A stretch of DNA of 64,000 nt from CAITWD01 sp963727285 (GCA_963727285.1 CAVSFF010000011.1:1-64000), one strand, 5' to 3'. Counted from the stretch's first letter, positions 38,870 through 49,395 are shown. Notes: a model not told the origin generated them from the letters alone. Numbers and translations: made by a program.

Positions 38870-40581
38870 CTAGCTGTGGAAGACGAAGTGCTCTGCCAGG
38901 GGGCCGAGCGCGAGGACAGGGAAGTAGGTCAGGCCGACGATGATCACCGTGACCCCGACCAGGAGCGTCGCGAACAGCCCGGTTCCGGTTGGCAGCGTCC
39001 CCGCCGAGGCCGGGACCGCCTGCTTGCGTCCGAGCGATCCGGCGATGGCGAGTACGGCCACGATCAGGGCGAAGCGCCCGAGGAGCATGCAGATCGCGAG
39101 CGTGACGTTGAACCAGGTCGTGTTGCCGGAAAAGCCTGCGAAGGCAGAGCCGTTGTTGTTGGACGCCGACACGAACGCGTAGACCATCTCGGTCAGTCCG
39201 TGGGGGCCGGGGTTCAGCAGCGCCGCCTTGCCGCGTTCGGTGACGATCGACCCCGCCGCGAACCCGAGCGCGATCGCGGGGACGATCAGGATGTAGATCG
39301 CCACGAGCTTCATCTCGGCGGCTTGGATCTTCTTGCCCAGGTACTCCGGTGTGCGCCCCACCATGAGCCCGGCGATGAACACCGACAGCATCGCGAGGAT
39401 CAGCATCCCGTAGATCCCGGATCCGACGCCGCCCGGTGAGACCTCGCCGAACATCATGTTCACCAGCACGACCCCGCCGCCGAGCGGCGTGAAGCTGTCG
39501 TGGGAGGCATCGACGGAACCCGTCGAGGTCGCCGTCGTCGACGCCCCGAAGAGCGCCGAGGGCGCGGCGCCGAAGCGGATTTCCTTGCCCTCGAGATTTC
39601 CGCCCACGACGGTCGCCGACGCGGTCTGGTTGACCCCGTGGGGGAGGCTCGCGTTTCCGCCGGCCTCGAACCCCATGACCGCGACCGCGCCGACGATCCA
39701 GAGGACCGCCATCGCGCCGAGGATCGCGAGACCCTGGCGGCGGTCCTTGCAGAGCTTGCCGAAGGTCCACGGCAGCGAGAACGGGATGACCAACAGCAGC
39801 CAGATCTCAAACAGGTTGGTGAAGCCGGTCGGGTTCTCGAACGGGTTCGCCGAGTTGGCGTTGGTCGGCCCGCCGCCGTTGGTGCCGAGGTCCTTGATCG
39901 CCTCCTGGCTGCCGAGGGCGCCGCTGGTGAGGGTCTGGTGACCGCCGGCGAGCGTGTGCACGGTGACCGGTGCGGTCAGGTCCTGGATGACCCCGGCGGA
40001 GACGAGGATCAGCGCGGCGACGATCGCGATCGGCAGCAGGATCCGCGTGACAGCGCGGACCAGGTCGACCCAGAAACTGCCGACCGTGCTCGAGCGCCGC
40101 CGGATCAGCCCGCGCATCAACACGACGGCGACGGCGATCCCGACGGCGGCCGAGACGAAGTTCTGCACCGTCAGGCCGATCATCTGGGTGAGGATCGACA
40201 TCGCGGTCTCACCCGAGTAGTTCTGCCAGTTGGTGTTGGTCAGAAAACTCGCCGCCGTGTTGAACGCGAGCGGCGCGGGTACGGCACCGGCGTGGTTGGG
40301 GTCGAGCGGGAGGTGCTCCTGGAGCCGCTGGATCGCGTAGAGCACGAGCATCGAGACCGCGGAGAAGACCAGTAGCGACGTGGCGTAGGTCCGCCAGCGC
40401 TGTTCGCCCCTGGGGTCGATCCCGCAGGTACGGTAGATCAGCCGCTCAAGCGGCCCGAAGATGCGGTCAGCCGGCGCCCGCCGCCGCCGTAGACGCGCGC
40501 CATGTACCCGCCGAGAACCGGGATCGACACCCCGAGCGCCACGATCAGGATCACGAGCTGGACTCCGTCGTTGGCGGTCAC
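38870..40581 (-). CDS. kdpA: Potassium-transporting ATPase subunit KdpA
   Basis: About 570 residues and ten membrane helices. Filter-loop segments TNTNWQNY, NLEGKEIRFG and SANNNGSAFAG are conserved, giving the SKT-like pore through which potassium passes to KdpB. The N-terminus (VTANDGVQLVILIVALGVSI, GTG 40581) and the main frame are separated by a break near 40470, where GGCGGCGGGCG should read on into PADRIFGPLER. The start overlaps the kdpF stop by 4 nt. Confidence 0.93.
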
Positions 40582-40670
40582 CAGAGCCGCTCCGGTGCCA
40601 TCAGCGCGACGATCAGGAACGCGACCAGCAACACGGCCACGACGAGCCCGATCACGTCGTTGGCGTTCAT
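40578..40670 (-). CDS. kdpF: KdpF small membrane subunit
   Basis: 30 codons: MNANDVIGLVVAVLLVAFLI followed by VALMAPERLW and a stop. A single membrane helix ending in PERLW or PERF is characteristic of KdpF, which stabilises the KdpABC complex. It overlaps kdpA by GTGA and the upstream small gene by ATGA. Confidence 0.92.
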   Translation of the reverse strand: MNANDVIGLVVAVLLVAFLIVALMAPERLW

Positions 40671-40813
40671 CGGGCCGGACTCCATGTGTCGTCGAGTCCG
40701 CCTGGCGTGCAATCATCCTCGCGCGTGCCGATGATGCGTTCACAGCCGGCGACAAACGCCAGCATCACCGCGAAGAACGCGATCGTGCCGGCGACATACA
40801 GCACATCCAGCAT
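40667..40813 (-). CDS. Small one-helix membrane protein leading the kdp operon
   Basis: 48 residues: MLDVLYVAGTIAFFAVMLAF is a membrane helix, followed by VAGCERIIG and a polar tail. Proteins of this size with a CERI/CDRI-type motif precede kdpF in many actinobacterial kdp operons. No experimental role is known to me. ATG 40813 is chosen because the upstream extension is not membrane-like. The 4-nt overlap with kdpF puts it in the operon as its first gene. No clear potassium or c-di-AMP riboswitch pattern was seen in 40814-41025. Confidence 0.75.
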   Translation of the reverse strand: MLDVLYVAGTIAFFAVMLAFVAGCERIIGTREDDCTPGGLDDTWSPAR

Positions 40814-41025
40814 GGGCCACCCCGGGGTCTCGGTCGGAGCCGTGCGCGGGTGCGCACGCCATGCCATCGAGTCTGAGGCACCCCTGTCGCGCGCGCGGGA
40901 TCGCCACGCGGTTGTTACGCGCCAGGCGATAATTTCACGCGTTCGTCACACGACCGACCGACCGCGGGCCGTCGCACCGCGACGCCGCTCGACGAACGTC
41001 GAGGTCATGGTGCGACCCGTACGGG

Positions 41026-41381
41026 TCAGCGGGACGCGGCGGTGGGCCCCTCGGCTTCGAGTGCGGCATCGGTCAGCTCCACGCCTGCCGGGAGGGCCCA
41101 CTCGGAATATGGTGGGTCCGTCAGCGGCCTTTTGTGGAGGCGGACCCCCGGGCGGCGGACCCAGCGAAGGGCGCGTCGGCACCGCCTGCCGGGCGCTGCC
41201 CGCGGGGCTCGGGCTCGACCCACGGACCGGCCCACGTGCGCACGCGGGTGCAGTTCGGCTCGCAGATGATGACCGTCGCCCATCGGGGGGCGCAGGACCG
41301 CGCGACCATTGCCGGGGAGCGCCTCGACGGATGCGCGGTGGTCGATCCCCCGATCACGGCACGCAAGCCCAGCGTCGTCAA
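41026..41381 (-). pseudogene. Fragment paralogous to the 61513-62058 gene
   Basis: In one frame the region reads VIICEPNCTRVRTWAGPWVE, nearly the same as VIIHEPNRTHVRTWAGTWVE in the gene at 61.5 kb; DNA similarity is plain over 41205-41290 against 61575-61660. The part 5' of the match lacks the first 110 residues of the other copy. The frame breaks after EPEPRG, where another frame continues as PLTDPPYSEWALPAGVELTD and an acidic tail. It is either a truncated copy or a gene with several sequence errors. The family is unknown to me. Confidence 0.5.
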
Positions 41382-41611
41382 CGATCGCCGACGCGCTCAG
41401 GGGCGGCGTCTCGCGATGGTGTCTGGGCGTCGGGGCCCGTCTGCTCGGTGCGCGCCCACACGGATGCTCTTCGAACTGTCGAGACGGACCAGGCCTCTGC
41501 GAGCATCGACGTCAGGCGCGGAGCGCTGGTGCGCCGGGAGATCGCCACTTCTCTTGTCACCGACGCCGTGCCGTTGTCGGCCTGCATCGGTCAGGCGCCT
41601 GCCCCCGAGGG

Positions 41612-42585
41612 CTACCCGCTCTCGCGCACGCCGCTGGGCGGCGTGCGTTCTCCCTGCGCGGGCTCGGGGTCCGACGCAAGTCCGGACGAGAGGTACCTGC
41701 AGGCGCCGTCGAAGATCATGCCGACGATGGTCCCCGCCGCGAGAGATTCCGCAATCTGCACGCAGGCATGGATCACGGCACCCGACGAGGGACCGGCAAG
41801 TACGCCCTCCTCATGCGCGAGTCGGCGCGACATCGCGATGGCCTCATCGCTGGTCACGAAGCGCCGGTCGTCGAGCGCCGCCAGGTGCAGGATCGGCGGG
41901 ACGAACCCCTCACTCAGGCTGCGTAGTCCGCTGATGCGTTCGCCGGGGACCGGTTCGCATCCGATGACCGCGACGTGGCGTGGGAGTGCGCGGAACCGTC
42001 GTGCACAGCCCATCAACGTGCCGCCCGACCTGATGCCCGCCACAAAGACATCGATCTCGGGGCAATCGCGCAGGATTCCTGCGCCGTGCCGGCGCAGTGA
42101 GCGGCGGGGTTGGCAGGGTTGCCGTATTGAAACGGCATGAACAATCCCTTCTGCGCGGCCAGGCGCTGAGTGACCTCGATGGCACCAATCGACCCGCGCG
42201 CGCCGTCGGTCGGAATGATCTCTGCCCCGAACGTCGGGAGCATGGAAACGCGCTCGGCGGTGGCGCTGTCGGGCATGACGACGACCAGCCGGTACCCCCT
42301 TACACGGCAGATCATGGCCAGTGCGATGCCGGTGTTGCCGGAGGTCGGTTCGATGATCGTGTCGCCGCTCAAAATAAGGCGTCGCCGTTCGGCCGCGTCG
42401 ATCATGGCGATGGCGATGCGATCCTTGCTCGATCCCGACGGATTGGTGGTCTCCAGCTCGGCCAAGAGCCGCACACCCGGATGCGGAGCGATGTGCGTAA
42501 GCTCGACCAGCGGGGTGTTGCCGATGGCCCCAAGGATGTTGAGCGGCCCCGGCGCGGCATGATGTGATCCAATCGACCCGGGCAC
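41612..42585 (-). CDS. Cysteine synthase / beta-substituting PLP enzyme (CysK/CysM family)
   Basis: About 324 residues from GTG 42585, which has GGAGG 7 nt upstream. Fold-type II PLP motifs: GNTPLVEL, NPSGSSKDRIA with the PLP Lys, PTSGNTGIALA for substrate binding, RSGGTLMG in place of the usual GTGGT phosphate loop, and GPSSGAVIHA. One break near 42075 is bridged; adding a base restores ILRDCPEIDVFVAGIRSGGT. The family makes cysteine from O-acetylserine; some members make beta-cyanoalanine from cysteine and cyanide. Here it closes the DUF1116-DUF2877 operon and is not beside cysE, so a specialised role, possibly cyanide fixation, is an inference. Confidence 0.85.
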
Positions 42586-42607
42586 GCTGTGGCCTCCGGT
42601 CGCGTCG

Positions 42608-43419
42608 TCACCGAGGGTAGTCATAGTACGCCGCGTCGGTCGGAAACCGTGGCCGGGAGTCCGCACGCTCCAGGCGACGCCGTCGCTGGGGTGGGTCGAT
42701 GCCCCAGGCCATCGCCGCCCCTGAACTTGCGCCCCAGCCGCCGAGCGCCAGCGCTCGACGACCCACGAGATCCACATCGGCGCTTCGGACGGCGGCCATC
42801 AGCCGAGCCGCGACATCCACCACCTCTCCTCGCACCGCACACCGGAGATATGCGAGCCCGAGCGGGGACGCACGCGTGCGCGCCAGCTCCAGAAGCAGGA
42901 CCGAATCGTTCGCGGCATCCGCCGCGCGCCATGCGCAATAGCCTGCGAGGATGTCGTCGCCGATGGGCGTCAGCCCCGTACCGCGCCCGGCAAGCGCGCT
43001 GACTGCGCCGGGAAGGTCGCCCCACATGAGTGCCGCGATCCCCGGGATGAGGTCCGCCGGCGGGCGGGCAGAGCGGCGCATGCACGCGCCATCGCCTCGG
43101 GGGCGCCCGGTGCGCAGGCCGGCAGGAGCGGACGGGTTTCGACGGCCGCCCCGGTGAGCTCGACCCGATCGGCGCCGATCACAAGGGTGCCGCTCCGTGC
43201 CCGAACCGGGTCCCCGGGACGCCATCGCCGGGAACTCCGTGCCAGTTGAAGGGTGAGCGGTCCAAGCGGCGCCCGCGGCCCTGTCACCAGCAACCATCGG
43301 TCGCCCGTCGTGGTCACGTAGATGCCGCCTGGCAACCGGATGGCGACGGTGCCGTCCAGCCCGTCACCCGCGATCGACGCCGCGGTGCGTCCGGCGCGGA
43401 CGCAGCGATCAGCGACCAT
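42608..43419 (-). CDS. DUF2877 (AllH-type) protein
   Basis: About 270 residues after bridging a break near 43080. The diagnostic block LAGRGTGLTPIGDDILAGYC is the DUF2877 signature. The N-terminal half is beta-rich (GTVAIRLPGGIYVTTTGDRW). In E. coli the DUF2877 protein AllH, with AllG (DUF1116) and FdrA/AllF, forms the oxamate carbamoyltransferase of allantoin breakdown. The gene sits between the DUF1116 gene, which it overlaps, and the cysteine-synthase-like gene, all on one strand. It is probably a subunit of a carbamoyltransferase here; the substrate is not proven. Confidence 0.83.
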
Positions 43420-44817
43420 CGAGGGGAATCGGCAAGCGTCGCCAGCGCGTCCCGAAACGGCGCGAGCGGCTGATGTGCGATCCCCGCGCCGATCTGCCCG
43501 ACACCGGAACTCTTGTGGAGTACCCCGGTGGTGATTTGCGGCGGAGTCCCGAGTTCGACGACGACGCGGGCGTCGATTCCCACGGGGCTCCCGGCGCCGT
43601 CGAGCGCCGGGAGCCCGAACCGCGTCGACCGAGCAACGCAGATTTCGGACAGCTCCGTCACGCGCCGTATCGTGTCGGCGGCGGTACCGCCGAAGAAGGC
43701 GGCCACCGAGGCGGCCGCCGCCAGTGCCATCCCGCCAAGTCCGATGCATTCGATCACCGCGGAGTCGCCAATATCCGCCGCCGCGTCCCGGGCGCTGTAG
43801 CCCTCGTTTAGCAGCGCGTCCTGCACAGGGGCGGCCGCCGCGATGAACCATTGTCCGGGCAGTCCTGCCAATTGGATGCCCACATCGGTGCCGTTGCGTG
43901 AGATCAGCGAGACGACGCTCGAGCCTGGGACGCCCTGACCGGCGAGCGACGCGCACTTGGCCGCGGCCATCGTGAGGGTCAGGAAGAAATGGTGGTTGGC
44001 GGCCATGAAGGCCGCCGTCGACTCCGCACCGAGCGCGGCGAGACCGGCGGCAAGGTCGCGCAGCAACAGGTTGCCGGTGGCCTGCGAGCGCATGTGCAAC
44101 TCGTCGCCCATCTGCAGTCCCTGCGCCACCAACGCGAAGACGTCGATCGGTCCGTCGCGCTCGATCAGGCGGGCCAGCGTGGGGCCCACCGTGTCGCGGA
44201 AGAACCGCAGCCGCTCAATCGCCACATCACCGCCGACACCGAACCACAGCGTATCTCCGGGACCCTCGTTGAGCGTCGCGTGTGCGCGCAGCCCCGTCGC
44301 GGGATCTTCAACGACCCACACCGGCATCGACGGTGAGCAGATCCCGGTCATCGGTCCCACGTGACCGTGTCGTTCCCGCTGCCCAAGGCGATCTCCCCGC
44401 CCGCCAACAGTGCCTCGGCAGACGGCCGGTCACCGGCCCAGTCTTCGAAGATGACGGCAGCAATCATCGCCCTGCGTTGCGGATCGCATACCCGATCCCA
44501 CGCGATCGGCGGTCCCGAATGCAGGAGGCGACGGTGTCCGGCGAGCCACGGCAGGACCTCGCCGGCCGGCGCCACCGTCACGGCCCGCGGGCGCGCGGCT
44601 TCGATGCGTGCCACCACCTCCTGGTTCGCGGCCGCGATCCGATCACCGTGCGTGCCCCACAGGCGGGTCAGTAGCCCGACGGTTTCGAGGTCGCCATCGA
44701 GCTGGAGGGCTCCAGTCGACCTGCATCGACCCGGCACCCTGGCGCACGGACCGCCTCGGCGAACGCCTCGAGACCGAGATTGATGCTCGTGATGCTTCCG
44801 AATACCTCCGCCCTCAC
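43409..44817 (-). CDS. DUF1116 (AllG-type) protein
   Basis: About 470 residues. From GTG 44817 the N-terminus reads VRAEVFGSITSINLGLEAFA, which matches the INLGLExFA start of DUF1116. It continues as VDWSPPA, GDLETVGLLTRLWG and ANQEVVARIEAARPRAV. The bulk is FFRDTVGPTLARLIERDGPI, QGLQMGDELHMRSQATGNLL, ANHHFFLTLTMAAAKCAS and SRNGTDVGIQL, all typical of DUF1116. Frame breaks lie near 44715 (two), 44355 and 43410. The product is the large subunit of the AllFGH-type carbamoyltransferase. It is divergent from the AIR-synthase-like gene with only 36 bp between the starts. Confidence 0.85.
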
Positions 44818-44853
44818 CGTGTCTCCGATCGTGTGGTTTCATTGACCTCAGCT

Positions 44854-45802
44854 ATGGCCGCCCACATCGATCCGTTGGAGCATCTCGTCTCGGTCGTGCG
44901 TGGTGCACCAGGCCTCCGGGCGAAGCGTAATCTGAGTATCTTGAGCCGGCTCGGGCTGCGGGCCGGTGACGATGGTGCCGTCATCCCGTTTGGCGATACG
45001 TTTCTGATCATGTGTGCGGAGGCGATCGCGCCGGGGTTGGCCCGTGACCATCCATACGCTGCCGGCGTCGCAGCGGTCGCGACGAATGTCGCCGACGTGC
45101 GATTCTTGGCCGGTCGCCCGATCGCCATCGTGGATACCGTTGTGAGCCCGGACCGCCGCCACGCCGAAGCGGTGCTTGATGGGATTGCGCGGGCGGCTGA
45201 ACTCTTCGGGGTGCCGGTCGTCGGTGGCCACTTGACCGTGGGCGGTCCCGCCGCGGTCTCGGCCGCATGCACGGGGTCTGCGCGCGTGCCGTTGCATGGG
45301 TCCGCGGCACGTCCCGGCGATGCGTTGCTCGTGGCGATGTGCACGGAGGGCGCATATCTGGGCGCGACGCCCTTTTTCAGCTCGCTGAGGGTCCGGGATC
45401 CGGATCTGCTGCGCAGCGGACGGGGAAGTCCTGGCGACGCTCGCGGAGCTCGGGCAGATCCACGCATGCCGCGACGTCTCGATGCCGGGGATCGCCGGCT
45501 CGCTGCTCCAGCTCCTGGAATCGGCAGGGTGTGGTGCGCGCCTTGCGGTCGACCAACTGCCTCGGCCTGCCGGTGTCCCGCTCGAGCGTTGGCTCGTGAC
45601 GTTCCCGAGCTTCGGGTTTGTCATGGCCGCACCGCTGGACCGGGCGTCCGAGGTCATCGCTGCCTTCACGACCCAATCGCTTGAGTGTGCGCGTTGCGGC
45701 GAGTTCACCTCGGGCCAGTCGCTGTATCTGAGCGACGGCTCGGCGCAGAGACACGTCTGGGACCTTGCACGCGAGCCGCTCACAGCGCCGGAGACCTCGT
45801 AA
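44854..45802 (+). CDS. AIR-synthase-related (PurM-like) protein, NitF/Sll0787 type
   Basis: About 315 residues, a ThiL/PurM-like ATP-binding fold: RAGDDGAVIPFGDTFLIMCA, AAVATNVADVRFLAGRP, VVGGHLTVGGPAAVSAAC and then, after a break near 45412, EVLATLAELGQIHACRDVS with a second half-domain. In Nit1C/MSMEG_0567-type clusters a protein of this fold is found next to, or fused with, a GNAT enzyme. Here the GNAT gene lies head-on just downstream, with 23-nt overlapping ends. The reaction is unknown; the fold implies ATP-dependent activation of a small amide or carbonyl. Confidence 0.78.
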
Positions 45803-46228
45803 GCGCAATCGACATGGGCTGGTGCGTCCGACCGTGGTAGGCGACAGGCGCGCCCGTGGGGCTCCAGCCGAGGCTCGTGAAGAACGGCACGTTCGGCATC
45901 TGGATCATTGCGGTCATGCGTCGTGCGCCCCGGCTCCGGGCCGTCATGACGGCGAGGCGCACCAGCCGCGCCCCGACCATGCCACGTCCCCGGAACTCCG
46001 ACAGAATCGCCAGGCGATCGCCGAACCAGGTGTCCGCGTCGCTGGCGGGGTAGGGGCGCACCGCGCCAATCACGCGTCCGCCAACGATGCGACGGCATGC
46101 AACACACCGGGTTCGTCGTCGTGAACGTCCCGATCGGAGCGCACGAAGATGCCCTGTTCGGCGACGAATACGGCGTGGCGCACCCGGAAGTGCCCGTCCA
46201 GTCCTCGGGTCCCGCGACCAGACGGCAT
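45780..46228 (-). CDS. GNAT acetyltransferase, MSMEG_0567/NitE type
   Basis: About 149 residues from ATG 46228 with one break near 46070. HFRVRHAVFVAEQGIFVRSD and EPGVLHAVASLADA open the fold. WFGDRLAILSEFRGRGMVGA is the acetyl-CoA-binding R/QxxGxG/A motif region, and PNVPFFTSLGWSP then HQPMSIAL end it, all typical of the MSMEG_0567 family of Nit1C clusters. It follows the radical SAM gene by 27 nt. In other genomes it is fused to the AIR-synthase-like domain, so the two should act on the same intermediate. Confidence 0.82.
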
Positions 46229-46255
46229 GACGCCGACGCCGGCGCAGGTGTGACG

Positions 46256-47428
46256 TCAATCAGAAAAGACGCCGTCGGCGTTGCGCTGTCGGACGAGCTC
46301 ACGGACCTGCTCTTTCTTGATGAGCCGTTCCCAGGCAGAGAGCCCGGAGCACGCTTGGCACCGTGCACATCCCGCTTTTGCGTCGAGATGGTCCATGCCG
46401 TACTCCTCCAGCATGGCCGACACGCTGCCATAGATGTCGGCGACGTAGTCGGGATCGGGAGCTGGTGCATCCTGCATGATCGCGCCGGGCACCGGCCGCA
46501 GGGGAACGACGAACGGGTAGACGCCCATTTCGATTGCGCGGCGGCACCCCGCCTCGATCAGCTCGCGTCGCTCTCCCATTCCCAGGATGACGTAGGTCGT
46601 CACCGCGCCGCGGCCGAAGACCTCAACCGCGTGGGCCCAGGCACGGAAGTAGCCCTCCATGCCGAGCGCCGCCTTGCCCGGCGCGACCCGTGCAAGCACC
46701 TCGGGATCGAAGGTCTCAAGATGCATACCGACCGCGTCCACGCCAGCCGCCCGGACCTCCTCGAGGACACTGAGGTCGCTCGGCGGTTCGAACTGGACTT
46801 GAATCGGCAGGTCTGCGGCTTCCTTGATCGCGCTCGCACATCTGCTGATGTACAGCGCCCCCCGGTCGCTGCGATTGACAGAGCCGGTCGTGAGCGTCAC
46901 GTCGACGGCGCCGTCGAGATCCTTGGCGGCTTTGCATACCTCGGCGAGCTGTTCCGGCGTCTTGACAGGAACCGTCTGCTGACCGCGGGTCAATTCGATC
47001 CCGCAGAAGTGACACTGCTCGTCGGTGCCCCAGTAGATGCATCGCTGGACCACGGTCGATGCCACCGAGTCGAGGTGCAGCAACGCGATCTTCCAAGATG
47101 GGACACCGTCCGCCGTCTCCAGGTCGTAGTAGCGGGGGCGCGGTGGGACCGTCGCGGGTCCGACATGTTCGTCGCCGCACCACAACTCGCCGCCGCTATC
47201 GGTCAATCGCAACAGATACGGGGAATGGGCGACGTAGCCGGAATGCATCGGGACCGTCAGGGGAAGCCCGCGTACCCAGAGGAATCCCGCATCCGACGGT
47301 CCGGCACCGCCCCGAATGGGATCGATCTCGGGACCGTCGGGCCCGGTGCGCTCGTCCTCAACACGTACCCCCAACGACTGCAACTCGACGAGCAGCCGCC
47401 GATCGTCGATCACGAGACGGTCAGCCAC
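46256..47428 (-). CDS. Radical SAM protein, MSMEG_0568/NitD family
   Basis: About 390 residues. The cluster motif is CIYWGTDEQCHFCG (C-x8-C-x2-C), the unusual spacing of this family rather than CxxxCxxC. A TIM-barrel follows, with VTLTTGSVNRSDRGAL, IQVQFEPPSDLSVLEEV and GVDAVGMHLETFDPEVLARV. Late Cys residues (KAGCARCQACSG) could hold a second FeS cluster. GTG 47428 is taken as start because it overlaps the amidohydrolase stop (GTGGCTGA). Nit1C clusters, linked to cyanide assimilation in Pseudomonas, always carry this gene; its reaction is unknown. Confidence 0.88.
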   Translation of the reverse strand: MADRLVIDDRRLLVELQSLGVRVEDERTGPDGPEIDPIRGGAGPSDAGFLWVRGLPLTVPMHSGYVAHSPYLLRLTDSGGELWCGDEHVGPATVPPRPRYYDLETADGVPSWKIALLHLDSVASTVVQRCIYWGTDEQCHFCGIELTRGQQTVPVKTPEQLAEVCKAAKDLDGAVDVTLTTGSVNRSDRGALYISRCASAIKEAADLPIQVQFEPPSDLSVLEEVRAAGVDAVGMHLETFDPEVLARVAPGKAALGMEGYFRAWAHAVEVFGRGAVTTYVILGMGERRELIEAGCRRAIEMGVYPFVVPLRPVPGAIMQDAPAPDPDYVADIYGSVSAMLEEYGMDHLDAKAGCARCQACSGLSAWERLIKKEQVRELVRQRNADGVFSD

Positions 47429-48279
47429 GGCCGGCGAACAGTTCGTCGTAGTTGCGCCAAAACACACGCTCCTTGAGCTCCTGCGAGATTGCGCACGCCG
47501 TTCACTTTCCAATAGTCGCCGTCAAAGTCCGACCATGGCTCATCCGAACCGAAGAACACGCGGTCCCCACCGATTCCGGTGCGCTCGATCTCGGTCAACA
47601 GCCAGCGCGCACCGAAGCCCACCGACCACGACAGGTCCGTGTAGACCTTGTAGCCCTCTTCCACCCACTGCAAGAACTTCGGCACCAGCTTGATGTGGCC
47701 GGACACACCCCCGCCGAAGTGGACGAGGTAGATCTTGCAGCGCTTGCCGTAGTGCTCGACCATCGGAATGAAGTTGTTGATGTCCGAGGCGCCGCCGGGG
47801 CTGGTGTGAAAGTGGAAGATCAGATCGTGCTTCTCGCAGGCGTCGAAGCACTCGTCGGCAAGTGCCTTGGTTTCCTCATCCCAACCGTTGGGATCGGGGT
47901 TGCCGCCCAGCAGGAACGTCGTCTTGAGAGCCACAATCCGCTTTTCGCCGGCGTACTGCAGCGCCTTCCGGGTGAGCTCGGCGTTGCGGGGCAGGAACGA
48001 CACCCAAAGCGCTCCGAGAATCCGGTCGTTGGTGGTCGCCGCCTCGAGCACCAAGTCATTGAGGTCGAACGACAGCTCGTGGACCGGCACGCCGTAGTTG
48101 GACATGACCAGCGCGCGCTCGATCTTGAACTGATCCATGTGGTTCTTCACGAAGTCTGCGGGCGTGCGGTAGTCGTAGACCGTCGGCTTGACGGGATGCT
48201 CAAGGTCATAGAACTTCCACGGCGGTATCTCGCCGATGTGGCAGTGCGCATCGATGATGCGCGTCGGGTGGGTAGTCAT
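47421..48279 (-). CDS. Amidohydrolase family protein (amidohydrolase_2)
   Basis: About 286 residues. Metal-site elements: IDAHCHIGE (HxH), a Lys region RIVALKTTFLLG, LIFHFHTSPGG, YLVHFGGGVSG and FFGSDEPWSDF (the last Asp). One break near 47495; the corrected end is ISQELKERVFWRNYDELFAG. Members hydrolyse or decarboxylate carboxylates or C-N bonds. It sits exactly where Nit1C clusters have the nitrilase gene, overlapping neighbours by 4 and 8 nt. It may therefore be the hydrolytic enzyme of this variant. Confidence 0.85.
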
Positions 48280-48910
48280 GAGTTCCTTCCGAAGGTCGCA
48301 CGCGCCTGCTCAATTCGTGCGAGCCACTCCGCCTCTGATCGAACCGCTGGGCCAACGCGAGCGGTGGCTTGTCCACCAGCCAGGCGCCGTCGGCGGGATC
48401 CAGTTGTACGACTTCAAGCTCGAACTCCGGCCGGGACCCGTCGAGGTCCAGCCTGCTCGAGGCGTGAAGGCCCCGCCCGGAACGAACGTGCATCTCGAGC
48501 CGGTGGGACCCTAGCGGCGTGACGTCGTCGAAGAGCACCGCCCACTCCGAGCGGTCGCGACGTGCTTGCTCGAGACGTGCCCGAGCAATTTCTTTGGCAT
48601 GAATGCGCGTAATCTCGCGATGTCGGTGGCAAAACGCTGCGTCACGCAGGGCCTCGCGGTCCATAAGCGGGCCGAGCGATGGCGAGAGCCGCGCGATGAC
48701 TTCAGACGCGACATCCCGCCGCTCGCTCCACGCGGTGACGAGATCGTCCTCCGTGCGGACGTCGTCAAGTTCATCGACGATGGCCCGCACGGTCGTGACG
48801 TACTGCTCGTAGAGGGTGGCGTTCGACATGACCGCCGGGTAGATGCGTGCCTCCGCGCGTCGCCACGCAGCGACTGCGTCGTCCCGCCCAGCGAGCATGG
48901 ACGTGTTCAC
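48276..48910 (-). CDS. Unrecognised protein in the Sll0783 operon
   Basis: About 211 residues with one break near 48335; the corrected end is AEWLARIEQARATFGRNS. The first half is helical (AVAAWRRAEARIYPAVMSNA, TLYEQYVTTVRAIVDELDDV). The middle has FCHRHREITRIHAKEIARAR, and a beta-rich part follows (HRLEMHVRSGRGLHASSRLD). No known domain is recognised. GTG 48910 overlaps the Sll0783-like stop (GTGA) and its stop overlaps the amidohydrolase start (ATGA), so it is co-translated with both and probably works with them. Confidence 0.65.
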
Positions 48911-49395
48911 AGGGTCCAGGTATTGAGCTGGAAGGCCCGCTCCCTAAATGCAGTTAGCGCGCAGTCGAGCACGTCGAGGGGATGGAACGGCGTGACACCG
49001 TCCATGAGCAGGTCCTCGGGGAATCCGTACAGGGCTCCCGAGGCGATCGGCATGCGTATACGGTGAGCCTTCATCAATGATCGTCTTGATCTGGCGGTTA
49101 ATGGCCATGTGTCCGGGGAACGCCTCGTCACCGACCTTGGGAAAGCCACGCGTTCCCGATGCCATCAGGACTCCGGTCCGTAGAGCACCAAGTGGGTCTT
49201 AAAAGCCTTCCGAAGCACTCGCGTGGTCGTGAGCAGGTTGACAAGACCGACCGACCCCTCGAAGGGAACCGTGTGCATGAATGTGTATGCGGATTCACCC
49301 GGTTCGGCCTTGATGTCCGGGAATACCTTCTGGGACATATCGAACAGCTCGGTGCCTTCGGCCTTCATTGCTGCCAGATTCTCATTTACCGCCAC
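48907..49395 (-). CDS. MSMEG_0572/Sll0783 family nitrogen-starvation response protein (NitB type)
   Basis: About 162 residues from GTG 49395, with AGGAGG 5 nt upstream. LVLYGPES, MASGTRGFPKVGDEAFPGHM, INRQIKTIIDEG, SGALYGFPEDLLMDGV, HPLDVLDCALTAFRERAF and final LNTWTL are family hallmarks. Two breaks (near 49168, 49070): at the first, adding one C to TCC gives ESLMASGTRG, so these are probably sequence errors. In Synechocystis, Sll0783 is induced by nitrogen starvation and needed for PHB formation. It starts the minus-strand operon divergent from the XRE-cupin regulator. Confidence 0.85.

Noticed and set aside
40814..41025. Possible c-di-AMP or potassium riboswitch ahead of the kdp operon
   Set aside because: I looked for conserved ydaO-type or similar core sequence and could not find one; only GC-rich sequence without a convincing pattern.
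41378..41587. 70-codon minus-strand frame upstream of the paralogue fragment
   Set aside because: No similarity to the N-terminus of the intact paralogue at 61.5 kb and no ribosome-binding site; probably non-coding.
48276..48910. Possible nitrilase in the Sll0783 operon
   Set aside because: Neither this protein nor its neighbours show the Glu-Lys-Cys nitrilase motifs; no CN-hydrolase-like segment was found anywhere in the window.
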